Program-made: the position numbers and the translations under genes | Notes under the pieces: model-generated | The model's input: the letters and a program-made list of their open reading frames with translations, nothing else | What the model was told of the DNA's origin: nothing | Database searches by the model: none | DNA from: Odontocerum albicorne | Lineage: Eukaryota; Arthropoda; Insecta; Trichoptera; Odontoceridae | Reading direction: 5' to 3' | Assembly (NCBI GenBank): GCA_949825065.1 | Contig: OX463849.1 | Location: 4,464,001-4,528,000, forward strand | DNA length: 64,000 nucleotides | Shown here: in pieces, positions 54,560-64,000 of the stretch | Position numbering within the stretch: position 1 is the first letter of the stretch | Layout of the letters: each line of letters opens with the position of its first letter

Positions 54560-55230
54560 AAAATAACTATTATATTGTTTATAGTTAAGGCATTAACGTT
54601 GTGGAGGTTTAAAGACATTGTAATTTGTTTTATCAAATACTGTTTATTCCACTTTTTGTAACGGTGTAACCCTACCGGTTTCAAGGCTTTCACCTCATCT
54701 TCAGGGGAGCACAAACAAGGCTGAATTCTGTACGAACTGGTACCGATGTACACGCTTCTAATGGTTGGGGACATTCGGCTTGGGGACTGAGGGCTGAGGG
54801 AGGCATGGGACGATATCTGCGAGCAGCGGAGAGATTCTTGGTGTATATGTGTTTGCCAGATATACACCTCGATGCACTGACTTGGAAATTTCTAGGGTCC
54901 GTAATCTGTCCAATTTATTTCCAATACTTAAATTAGAGGCCCTGGAAATTTCTTAGTCAGTACTTTGAGGCGAACATTTGGCAAACACATATATACCAAG
55001 AATCTCTCCGCTGCTCGCCGAGGTCGTCCGATATCTCCCCCAGCCCCCAATCCCCAACCCGAATGTCCCCAACCGTTAGAAGCGTATACATCGGTACCAG
55101 TTCGAACAGAATTCAGTCTTGTTTGTGCTCCCCTGAAGATGAGGTGAACGCCTTGAAACCGGTAGGGTTATACCGTTACAAAAAGTGGAATAAACAGTTT
55201 TTGATAAAACAAATTACAAATAACTTTTAA
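54560..55230. mobile_element. Palindromic pair of PLE C-terminal ends
   Basis: Minus arm about 54570-54918: TTTATAGTTAAGGCATTAAC, GGTGTAACCCTACCGGTTTC, CTCATCTTCAGGGGAGCACA, AATTTCTAGGGTCCGTAATC. Plus arm about 54926-55230: CTGGAAATTTCTTAGTCAGT, CAAGAATCTCTCCGCTGCTC, CCCCTGAAGATGAGGTGAAC, GGTAGGGTTATACCGTTACA. Both 3' ends face outward and both arms carry only the last 60-100 codons. Plus-arm residues end VPVRTEFSLVCAPLKMR and stop. The GIY-YIG core is absent. Confidence 0.85.
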
Positions 55231-55263
55231 GCAATATATTCATTAACGTTTAGTTTTGTAAAA

Positions 55264-55663
55264 TTTTGGACATATCTATTCATATGTTATATCTGGTTTG
55301 GAGCATATTTTGGACATATCTACTCATATGTTATATCTTGTCTGGAGTATATTTTGGACATATCTACTCATATGTTATATCTGGTCTGGAGTATATTTTG
55401 GACATATCTACTCATATGTTATATCTGGTCTGGAGTATATTTTGAACATATCTACTCATATGTTATATCTGGTCTGCAGTATATTTTAGACATATCTACT
55501 CATATGTTATATCTGGTCTGGAGTATATTTTAGACATATCTACTCATATGTTATATCTGGTCTGCAGTATATTTTAGACATATCTACTCATATGTTATAT
55601 CTGGTCTGGAGTATATTTTGGACATATCTACTCATATGTTATATCTGATCTGGAATATATTTT
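55264..55663. repeat. 44-bp minisatellite, about 9 copies
   Basis: Unit TTTTGGACATATCTACTCAT followed by ATGTTATATCTGGTCTGGAG and TATA; alternate copies share TTTTAGACAT or CTGCAG variants. Confidence 0.95.
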
Positions 55664-56910
55664 AATGAATGTACGAGTATAATCGAATTCTCAAGGGTCT
55701 TCCTACAGTATTTTCTCAATATTATGTATTATATGAGTGATTGGTTATTCCATTTGATCTTTAGTATTTTTTTTATTATTTGCCCTAAAACTTTACGTTA
55801 TTATTTGCTATTGAGAGACTTTAAAATTTTTTCTACTAAAATCTTATATTAATAATTGAATTTAATTAATTGTTTTATTACTTTTCACATTGTTAAATAT
55901 ATTGGTATTTTTCATAAATCATATTTTAAAATATATATTTATATCCCGAACTGTTGGTTTTTTAAAATAAATTTGATACATTATCTTTTGTTTTAAATTA
56001 TAATTATTTCTGTGATATGTAAAAGGCTATCAAATGCATTTTTTTCTGCGTGTAAATAAATAATTAAATTAACCAGTTAAACAAATTGTTAAGGTCAGTT
56101 ATTTTAAGTCGGGTAAGCCAATCAAATATAAATTTAAAAAGGCTTTGTTTTAACCCCTTCGCAAAAGTTTTTTTATATAAGAAACCTTTTATAGCGGATA
56201 ACAACATTCATGGTCACTGTTGACCACCCTGTAAACAAATTTATTTCTTTTTTATTACACTTTCATTGTTTGCAGTACAACTTGGCTTATTTATTGTTGT
56301 GTAGCAATTTCTCCTAATCAACTATTATAGAAACATGTTAAAAAAAAAGAGAAGACCAGAAAGAAACCCTTTTTAATAAAATTGGATACCAACCGACACC
56401 CACGGGTCGGCAGACAAACAAAGACAGTCTTCTTATAAACAAAAACAGTCTTCTTACGAACTAAACCGGTTCTTTTAGTATTTTCTTATTTTCCTTGGTA
56501 TTTTAGGAGGAAAACCGTTTTAGTTTGTTTGATTGTTTATTTTCAAAAAATAAAAAGGAATATTAATATACAATATATAGAACTTAAGCAAGTTTTGTGG
56601 TATGTTATCATCAAGACTTGATGTTTTGTTGTTATTGTATTTATTTATTTTATATTAATATATGTTTAACTCAATGACATCGGATAACATAGAAAAAATG
56701 TCAAAATGTAACATAATTAAAGCTAAAATCATTTCCTTCATGCTTCCCTATGAAGTGGTAAAGTTATGTCTAGAAATCTTTTTAAGATATGCAGTGGTAA
56801 AGTGGTAATGAAGTGGTATAGATTAATCTCCAAAACATATTTGACAAATCCTAAATTTATCAACCGAGAAATGGAAGATCTTGATGTCAAAAAAAATATT
56901 CAAAAAGGAG
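55664..56910. other. Non-coding AT-rich stretch
   Basis: The 65-codon frame at 56766-56963 is unrecognised. Duplicated AAACAAAGACAGTCTTCTTA / AAACAAAAACAGTCTTCTTA near 56415-56460. Confidence 0.4.
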
Positions 56911-57044
56911 CACATAAAACAATCATAATTCACGATGGATTAAATAATTCTCCGTTACATTAAACAAAAGTCATCCGTTACAGCACATAAAACAATCATA
57001 ATTCATGATGGATTAAATAATTCTCCGTTACATTAAACAAAAGT
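56911..57044. repeat. 73-bp direct duplication
   Basis: CACATAAAACAATCATAATT and TCTCCGTTACATTAAACAAA occur at 56911-56971 and 56984-57044 with one substitution. Confidence 0.92.
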
Positions 57045-57141
57045 GTCTTAATCGACCAAAGCTTAACTATTATTCCTGTTTGCATTTGTATATGCTATAT
57101 CTCTTTTCATTCTTTTAGAGTAAAATACCAGTACAATGATA

Positions 57142-57446
57142 AAATTGTAACATAGGATAGAGTTATGAGTAAAACCCATACTCTTTGCAATAAAGGTATC
57201 GCGAAAATTGTAACATAGGATAGAGTTATGGGTGAAACCCATACTCTTTGCAATAAAGCTATTGCGGAAATTGTAACATAGGATAGAGTTATGGGTGAAA
57301 CCCATACTCTTTGCAATAAAGGTATCGCGGAAATTGTAAAAAAGGATAGAGTTATGGGTGAAACCCATACTCTTTGCAATAAAAGTATCGCGGAAATTGT
57401 AACATAGGATAGAGTTATGGGTGAAACCCATACTCTTTGCAATAAA
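57142..57446. repeat. 63-bp minisatellite with internal hairpin, 5 copies
   Basis: Unit AAATTGTAACATAGGATAGA then GTTATGGGTGAAACCCATAC then TCTTTGCAATAAAGGTATCG. The period is a multiple of 3, which keeps two minus-strand frames open (57063-57431, 57107-57496) and gives a 21-residue repeat. ATGGGT-GAA-ACCCAT forms a stem in each unit. No sign that it is a real protein. Confidence 0.92.
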
Positions 57447-57748
57447 CCACCAGAGAATCCTGAATTCTTGTCGGGTTCCAAATTATTTAGGCGCACTCTA
57501 ATTTATTGTAAAGCAATGGATTATAAAAATTTCATAACAGCGCAACCATCAAATGCCTAAAAATCTTTTACCATAAATATAAGGACTTTATTGGCAGATA
57601 AACAAATACTTTCAATATGATAACCAAATCTACATTTATTGTTGAAAATGATGCCAAGGTATTTGAAAGTGTTGACATTGGTTTTCTTGGGGAAAATTTA
57701 TAAATAGGTGAAATATATTTGGTGAGCGTGTATCGAATTTTTGATATT

Positions 57749-57805
57749 CGAGTTAGCGCTGTACGATTTAGCGTTATACGAGTTAGCGTTATACGAGCTA
57801 GAGAA
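57749..57805. repeat. 15-bp tandem repeat
   Basis: GAGTTAGCG(C/T)T(G/A)TAC-type units, about 3.5 copies. Confidence 0.75.
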
Positions 57806-57879
57806 TAGGCAACGGTCGTCCAAGCTTTTTAGTAGTAAATTAACATAAAGGATATAATTTAACAATAAATTACTTTTTT

Positions 57880-57959
57880 ACTCCATTAATTACGCGTTTC
57901 TACCTCGTAATTCGACGCTCTTTTCAGGCGGAAACACGTGTCGTGGTTATTAATGTAAT
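57880..57959. repeat. Small dispersed repeat (CACGTGT / TACCTC block)
   Basis: CGCGTTTCTACCTCGTAATT, CTCTTTTCAGGCGGAA and ACACGTGTCGTGG resemble 10272-10345 and, in reverse, 60515-60580. Confidence 0.5.
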
Positions 57960-58400
57960 TATTGGAACAATAAATACTTGACGGAAAGAAGCCTAATAAA
58001 TGCTGTAGAAATGGATGCATTGAGAAGGATTGATAAAATATATGGGTGACAATTTGTGATAGAATACGGAATGAAGTTATTCGAGATCAATGTGAACTTA
58101 CGCCTGATGCGTTGAGTAAGATGTAAAAGTGCAATCCAAAATGGTTTGGGCATTTAGAATGAATGAATTACGAAATACTAGTATATTGTGCAAATTTGAG
58201 GGGAAAGCGTGGGAGAAGAAGATCGAGGAAAGCATAATTGGATCAAGTTAAGTGAGACAACTCATAGAAGCAGCACGAGAAGGTGTATGGATGTAGAAGA
58301 GGCGAAGGATGTGTGTTGGATAGGAAAGTTGGGTGATTTGACCACTCTGCCTACGCCGATAAGGAAATGGCATGTTAGTATGTGTGTTCGTACATAGTGC
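57960..58400 (+). mobile_element. Family B LINE 3' region
   Basis: Readable order: NAVEMDALRRIDKIYG, then a GLGI (GHLE-like) region, then RSSTRRCMDVEEAKDVCWIG in an open frame (58209-58397), ending GACCACTCTGCCTACGCC. The clearest copy of the DVEEA..VC segment. The RT domain is absent and several stops precede. Confidence 0.7.
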
Positions 58401-59798
58401 TGTATTGTTTAATATTCCCACAAAGTTAAAACAAAGCTTTTGATAAAAAAATATGATTTATTTCTGTGGCGTTATGTCAAAAGTTGATATGTCCGTTTTA
58501 CCTTAGTTTACAGGAGAAGCAATATTAACTTTGATAAGCTGTTAAAATCAGTACAAATAAGCGTTTTTTAAGTTTTTCCAAAGAATGTATCTTTTGTTTG
58601 GATAATGACTGATACACCAAGTTTTGCCACAACATGCTGAAAAATATTTTCTACAAATTGGGAGAATAAACACAAAATGATAAAAAATGGACGTATCAAC
58701 TTCTGTCATAATGTCACAGATTCAAAAGTCAAATATTTTATGAAATTTTAATGTCCGTCACTTGACACTGGCGTATACTCCTTCATATATAGGAGTTCAC
58801 GGCCATTATTCAAAGAGAGAGAGAGAGAGAGAAATTTCCGTCAGTTTAATTTTTTCATTTTTAACTTTCATATCGAATACATGGTCTGAAAAAATACTAA
58901 TGCTATTACATCCATTTCTTAAATTAGAAAATAAAATCAACATTACCTTTTGCTTCCGTGGTTCCATATTCTTTACCAGTTCAGACTTTTAAGAGTAGAA
59001 TGGCTCCCTCGTTACTCCATATGTGCTATATAGAGGTCAAGGAGAGCGAGTGTTGAGATTAGTTAGTGATTCATTATTGTGCGATTATTTGGTGCTATTA
59101 CAACACCATCTATCGGAGAGAAGAAAAAACAATATAAGACAAAGCCTCTTAAAATATTAGGCGTCTTTACGTCAGATTAATTCGTCGTAAATAAAACGAA
59201 AGTTAACTAAAAAAGTATATGGAATCAGTTAATTATTTATTGAAATTGTGTCAGTGGAAAAATGGTTGAAATGCTCGTAACACAATTTCTGACTGATTCT
59301 TTATGTATTTATTATTCTTTAGATATGATAATAAAATATGTTTGAAGATTAAAAATAATATATTCTCCTCAATAATCATATAAATATGTACTACTTTTCT
59401 CTCATATTATTTTTGATGCTTAGATACCGTATACCTGTCGACTGATTAACTAACGAAACCCATTTTATAAAGTGAATTTCTATGTTATATACAAGTTTTT
59501 TATTTTATTTTTGCAATATTTTTTTATAAATGAAAAAGCCTGTAATATTTTTCATATATTTGTTTTTCTTAGTATCTCTTGTTTCATGGCAAAAATTAAA
59601 ATATGCTACCCTTTAATTAATGTATCGAAGGTTTCGGGTTTAACTTTGTATAATTCTGTATTATAATACATATTTAGGAATAAATAACTTCGTTATCTAA
59701 CTTATTATAACAATCTCGTTACACAGAAATAACACAAAGAAATATAGGAAGTAGAAAACTATAATATAAGTATTGTCCATCTAATAACAATTTTTCAG
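58401..59798. other. Non-coding stretch
   Basis: (GA)n microsatellite at about 58810-58832. Frames 58762-58992 and 59472-59666 are unrecognised. Confidence 0.4.
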
Positions 59799-59932
59799 AA
59801 TTTGTAAACCATACAATAGAGACAAATCATAATTTGTAAACCATGCAATATAGACAAATCATAGTTTGTAAACCATACAATAGAGACAAATCATAATTTG
59901 TAAACCATACAATAGAGACAAATCATAATTTG
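59799..59932. repeat. 32-bp minisatellite, 4 copies
   Basis: Unit AATTTGTAAACCATACAATA followed by GAGACAAATCAT. Confidence 0.93.
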
Positions 59933-59980
59933 AAAGATGGAAATGTAACAAGCTTAACACATGTTACATAAATTATATTA

Positions 59981-60127
59981 AACAATAATGCAGAAACATA
60001 AGAGGTACATGCACAAAGTCATAAGTAGAAACAATAATGCAGAAACATAAGAGGTACATGCACAAAGTTATAAGTAGAAACAATAATGCAGAAACATAAG
60101 AGGTACATGCACAAAGTCATAAGTAGA
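59981..60127. repeat. 49-bp tandem repeat, 3 copies
   Basis: Unit AACAATAATGCAGAAACATA, AGAGGTACATGCACAAAGT, CATAAGTAGA; one substitution (GTCAT/GTTAT). Confidence 0.93.
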
Positions 60128-60149
60128 AACAAAAAAGGGAATTTGTATT

Positions 60150-60260
60150 TTATATTTATCAAGCACTGTTTATTCCATTTTTTTATAACGGTATAACGCT
60201 ACTGGTTTCAAGACTTTCACCTCATCTTCAGGGAAGCACAAACAAGTCTTGTTTGTACTC
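60150..60260 (-). mobile_element. PLE end fragment
   Basis: TATCAAGCACTGTTTATTCC, AACGGTATAACGCTACTGGT, CTCATCTTCAGGGAAGCACA, then a small palindrome ACAAACAAGTCTTGTTTGT and CTCCCC, as if a second inverted end was started. Confidence 0.75.
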
Positions 60261-60962
60261 CCCATTAAAAGTTTAAATTAAAAGCAAATAAAAGGTCAAT
60301 AGAGAGGTTAGATCTTGACAGAGTGGCATCGTTTGTTGACTCAACCGCTCCTAAATGTCAAATGAATTTGTGCGAAGCACTTTGATGTGACCAAGCATGA
60401 AGTCACCTAGTCTATTAGTCACGTAGCACCTCGCTTAGCACCTAGCAAAGCACTTTGGTGTGGCCTTAGCCTTACGCACTGCACTCGTAACAAAACGGAA
60501 TCATTCCGCTTCAGCAGAGTCTCGGAACAGGAGGTAGAAAAACGTGTAACGAGGATTAATGTAATTAATTGAATAAGAAAGTAATTTCTTGTTAAGTTTA
60601 AATATAAATATGGATATACTCGTATGTATGAATTTTATTGCTAAAAGGCCTTTTTTATTTTTTTCAAATTTGTGTTCTGTTCCAAGTCAAAGAAAATGTA
60701 ATAAAATTAATCATATTCTGAAAGAGGGAAGAGAAAAAAGTTTTTGTTATAGGAGAGTACGTATGATTTTTATTAATTTTTTTATTTTTTTCAAAACAGG
60801 CTTAGCCCAATTACTTTGAAAAATACAAGACATTAAAAAAGAAGAAAAATTACATAGAAAAAAAAATAAAAGTTTAAAAATTATATAAAATAAAAAATAA
60901 TGCATATGCATATAAACGAGTATAGACACACAAACATATTATACACATATATTCACAGTCAT
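60261..60962. other. Non-coding stretch
   Basis: A GC-richer patch at 60330-60540 holds AGCACCTCGCTTAGCACCTA repeats, but no recognised gene. The hydrophobic frames at 60589-60929 are AT-driven. Confidence 0.4.
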
Positions 60963-61214
60963 TTAGGTATGTTGATGAGTGCTTTCTAACGCGCTCAATC
61001 TAAGAAGATAATTTACTTTGGCTTTTGGTAACGTGATATGAAATATGTCAATATCCGAAGCAGTCCCGTTCAGAAGAGTTAAGGCCCTTCCAACAGGCAT
61101 AGCGGCTGGAAGACCCGTTCTTGCGTATGTTGAGAACAGTTCTTGCCGGCGCAGTCTAGTGTAATTGTTAGGAACATTTAACGCTAATCTTTGTAGTAAT
61201 GCTGGACAGCTCAC
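60963..61214 (-). pseudogene. Non-LTR reverse transcriptase, C-terminal tail
   Basis: CPALLQRLALNVPNNYTRLR, then LFSTYARTGLPAAMPVGRAL and TLLNGTASDIDIFHITL follow the pattern L....VP...R.R..LF...RT.......RAL.LLN....IDIF of Jockey/R1-group LINE tails. Related to 12318-12539. Nothing of the catalytic domain is present. Confidence 0.65.
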
Positions 61215-61924
61215 AACTCCTCAAACGAGTTTGGCAACGTATACCAGGAGACGCACATCTCTATATGAGAGAGTTCGGTGTATGATGAGGTGTATGAACG
61301 TGCCAAAAACAAATTATGTATGCTAGAAGCGAATATTTTTTCTCTCAGTGCTACTCAATGAGGACATAGCACAAATTTAAAAATAAATTACTGTTTTTCA
61401 TATCTTGTAGAAATTTATATTAAATCACCACTGCTGAAATAATTTCATACAACTGAAATACATATGATTTACAATTTCTTTGAAAATGATTTCAGAAAAA
61501 AACAGTATCAAAGCAAAAATTAAGGTATGAAAGAAATTTAATAAAATATATAACATCAGGAAAAAAATATGATACGTTGAATATTTTTTATGTCAAACCG
61601 ATACATTACTTTTCATAATAAAAACCCCTAAAATTTTATATTTAGACCGATGATATTTCAATAAAATTAAAAGGAAAACCTTGTCGAAATATAAAAATGT
61701 GTATAAAATGGAGCTAAAAAATCCTATCGAAACTCTCAACATGTCAATTTATTTAAGAGGCCATCAATCTGTCACTACGTTGAAATATTAAATAAATTCC
61801 GCAGCGTGTTTTAATAATGTAAGCATATCGCTTTTACGCTCATATAAATGGTTGACAGGTTCTGGATTTGCGATTTTATTATGTTTTAAATTACGAATTT
61901 TTCATTTATTCTATTGAGTGTATT
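61215..61924. other. Non-coding gap
   Basis: Possibly LINE-derived up to about 61370; otherwise nothing recognised. Confidence 0.35.
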
Positions 61925-62080
61925 TGTCTGAATTAAAGTGAGAGCAACGAATGAGTGAAAGGAGATAGTCGGAGAAAAGTTAACTGAAGAAAAGGTGAGG
62001 AGTATAAGAAATAGGAGAAAATACATGACGAGTTATCTTAATGTGAACGAGGCGAGAGCTAGGTGTATGAATGACCTTTT
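61925..62080 (+). mobile_element. Family B-type LINE 3' scrap
   Basis: GATAGTCGGAGAAAAGTTAA, ATGTGAACGAGGCGAGAGCT (NVNEARA) and GTGTATGAATGACC match the DVEEA region. Confidence 0.45.
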
Positions 62081-62109
62081 AAAAAAAGAACTCTTCTTTT
62101 TAATCCTAC

Positions 62110-63055
62110 TCAATATTTTTTTTTATTAAACAAAGTAATATATTGTACAAATATTTGTTAAGGCTATACCTATATACAAATTTATTACTTAACTAATCTT
62201 AATTATATGTTATAACTTATGAACTTACTTAATCTTATTTTCCTACATATGATTTTATTTTATTTATTCAATCTTAATACGAGTATATGAGATCTTAGAA
62301 ATAATTAACATATACGTACTACTTATAACAAGATAACAATTCTTACACTAATTATTTAGCAAAAACAAGTTCACTCGTTCAGGCTACTTGTATTCCATCA
62401 CATTCAATCAGACCTTAGTCGTCCCAGCTAATACTGTAGGTGGAGTAGTCAGGCAACAGATAATACTTTGGGAGCCTGTGCTTATAACGAAAGGGTAGGT
62501 CGGATTTACTCTCGTAAGCCCCCAAGGCTTTGCTGTGATTGCTGTGATTTTGTTAACTTTTATATAACTTCACGGTCCAAGCGAGGATGTGATGTTGTAG
62601 GGTTTCTTCTCGCTATTCGGCGTGAAGTCGGGTAAGGTTTGTTCTGGGATATGTGTTAAAAGATATCTTGAATGCCTTGTTCTGCACTCTCTGGAGTTTC
62701 AGGTGATCCATATTGCTCACACTACCCCTGACGGGTGCAGCATAGGTCAAGATATGACGAATAAGGGTTTTATAGAGGAGGAGGATATTATTTTTGGGTG
62801 AAAGGAAGCTGCGTCGATGAAATATCGAACTGATAGCCCCTATGCCCTTGTGACCCTTCTGTCTGGTGGTATTCAGATGGGTTTTCCACGTCATGTTTCC
62901 GAATTCAGAAATAAATGTAATTTTTTTTGTCTCATTGCGAATCAAACCCAAATTCTTTTGTAGTAGATAACCAATGTAGTAAACAAGTGCATTGCTAACT
63001 TTGTTACGGACTGGCAAACGAGTACTTAAAATAATTAAAATGCATATCATATTTT
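62110..63055 (-). mobile_element. Family J (Jockey-like) LINE, 5'-truncated, with 3' end
   Basis: Coding part at 62613-63050, then a 3' untranslated region (minus: AGCACAGGCTCCCAAAGTAT, TGGAATACAAGTAGCCTGAA) ending in TTTAATAAAAAAAAATATTG near 62110. The same 3' region is found alone at 27.8, 40.1 and 53.9 kb, which defines the family. Confidence 0.8.
62613..63050 (-). pseudogene. Jockey-like reverse transcriptase, thumb/C-terminal part (145 codons)
   Basis: TWKTHLNTTRQKGHKGIGAI, SSIFHRRSFLSPKNNILLLY, KTLIRHILTYAAPVRGSVSN and LKLQRVQNKAFKISFNTYPR match the Jockey pattern (TW..HI......L..L..L..R.S.L....K..LYK.LIRP.LTYA.PVWG......L..LQ..QNK.LR). In full proteins this follows the YADD motif. 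The W of VWG is Arg here. The catalytic domain is missing and the frame ends early at LTRLHAE. Inactive. Confidence 0.85.
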
Positions 63056-63275
63056 AATGAAAAAAAATAAAGTTTTACAGTGAACGCGCTCAATTCAATT
63101 ATTTATATGAAGCATTTTTGTAATTATATCAAATAATTAAATATGTTACAGATAGTATTAATGAACTCTATGTTAAATATAAAAAAAAATATATAAACAT
63201 GTTTGTATAAAGTGTTGACTCAAGTTTGTCGATTGGAAAATGCCCTTTGTTTAAAGGTTTTAGATGAGTTTGACA

Positions 63276-63457
63276 AATTACATACTGGTGAGTTTATTCC
63301 CATGTGCAAATCTCTTTCAGCCATTCCGAAAAATGTTATGGAGAACTGAATGAAAAACACTCTTTAAAAAAAATGGGTATCAACAGAAATCGAATCCGCA
63401 ATCCCCGGATTAGGAAATAGGCGTTTTACTTACCAGGTCACGGATATCGTTTTATGA
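63276..63457 (-). mobile_element. tRNA-derived SINE, copy 3
   Basis: The minus strand starts ATATCCGTGACCTGGTAAGT (box A) and has GATTGCGGATTCGATTTCTG (box B). It ends GGCTGAAAGAGATTTGCACA and TGGGAATAAACTCACCAG, the shared tail. More diverged than the copy at 50112. Confidence 0.7.
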
Positions 63458-64000
63458 TTATTTATAAGAATATAATTTAACAAATATGAGAATTTGCAAG
63501 AAACATTACTTTTATGTTATGACAAAATTATTAACAAATTTATAATACACAGGGGATCAATAAATTACCTATGTTCAAGATTAACTTATTGTGTAAACTA
63601 TATTTAATTTTAGAAAGTAAATTTTGTTATGGCTATAAAATTGTTTTCTTTTGTCTTTTACAAAAAAAAATGAAAATCATTGTTTGAAAATCTTAATTTT
63701 AAATTTATACCTTTATATTAGATTTTTTCCGTAAACTAGTTTAGCTTTTAGCTTTTCCCCTTCTTTCCTTAAATAAATGCAGACAATAGAAGCCATCACG
63801 TAAATTGAAAAGGAGAGGTTTAAGGCTTCAATGGTTTATGATAAGAGAAATAAAAGGATATGAAAGATTTTTTGTTATACTTTCTTCTTCCACTTGAACT
63901 GTAAGCCTGAAAATTTCCTTTACAATTCATTTCAATTGGTTGTAGCTTTTAATCAGAAAGGGAATTTCACTGCCATAAAAATAAATTCGCACAAAACATC
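63458..64000. other. Non-coding AT-rich stretch to window end
   Basis: Nothing recognised. Confidence 0.4.

Noticed and set aside
57063..57496. 122- and 129-codon frames with a 21-residue repeat
   Set aside because: The 63-bp tandem period keeps frames open by chance; two different frames are open at once, which argues against selection.

Overview
This window looks like intergenic or heterochromatin-like nuclear DNA from an insect, most probably a moth or butterfly (Lepidoptera). The evidence is the strong AT bias, the lack of any long open frame, many short decayed transposon pieces, and repeated 3' ends of a non-LTR retrotransposon whose encoded tail (motifs like NAVEM..LRR, RWFGH, DVEEA..VC) I recognise from moth genomes. 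The lineage is inference; insect or arthropod origin is safer. I found no intact host gene, no rRNA and no functional tRNA. The longest open frame is 178 codons and is a broken reverse-transcriptase tail.

Layout. 0.5-1.2 kb: 3' end of a Helitron with a PIF1-like helicase C-terminus; a non-coding relative lies at 23.7-24.05 kb. 2.3-3.4 kb: a MITE and a 47-bp minisatellite. 3.8-7.7 kb: decayed LINE tails, a tRNA-derived SINE and a possible LTR. 11.4-12.6 kb: a hAT remnant and a LINE tail. 14.8-15.2 kb: an RTE-like LINE C-terminus. 16.4-17.9 kb: a young 109-bp satellite array of 13 units. 18-21.2 kb: a fold-back element, two TTAA-flanked (piggyBac-like) MITEs and a 34-bp array. 21.9-25.5 kb: a large inverted duplication whose arms hold a mariner-type deletion derivative inside a Penelope-like element (PLE) tail. 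26-31.7 kb: LINE fragments, a pogo/Tigger-like 500-bp element and a head-to-head folded mariner. 32.7-33.3 kb: the longer piggyBac-like MITE. 34.8-39.6 kb: local duplications, LINE tails and a third deleted mariner. 40-41.5 kb: a Jockey-like 3' end, then a LINE 3' end inserted in a 40-bp minisatellite with an 11-bp target duplication. 44-45.2 kb: a MITE nested with a 33-bp inverted-repeat unit. 45.3-48.6 kb: LINE tails, folded PLE ends, a GIY-YIG fragment and a 247-bp palindrome. 50-50.3 kb: the best SINE, inserted in a LINE. 51.3-55.7 kb: fold-back element, LTR-like block, second GIY-YIG fragment with a target duplication, palindromic PLE ends and a 44-bp array. 57-60.1 kb: more tandem arrays. 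60.9-63.5 kb: LINE fragments including a Jockey-like reverse-transcriptase tail, and a SINE.

The parts relate as parasite families rather than as pathways. The SINE shares its 3' tail with one LINE family (family K below), as expected if it borrows that LINE's machinery. PLE ends occur repeatedly in inverted pairs. One copy keeps a CTGATGA...GAAA motif across the end of the PLE frame that could be a hammerhead-type ribozyme. Labels used: family B (moth-type LINE, NAVEM tail), family K (LINE sharing the SINE tail), family J (Jockey-like LINE). No clearly new biological system was proven; the best leads are the PLE-end motif, the folded and duplicated element structures and an over-represented TACTCGTA octamer.
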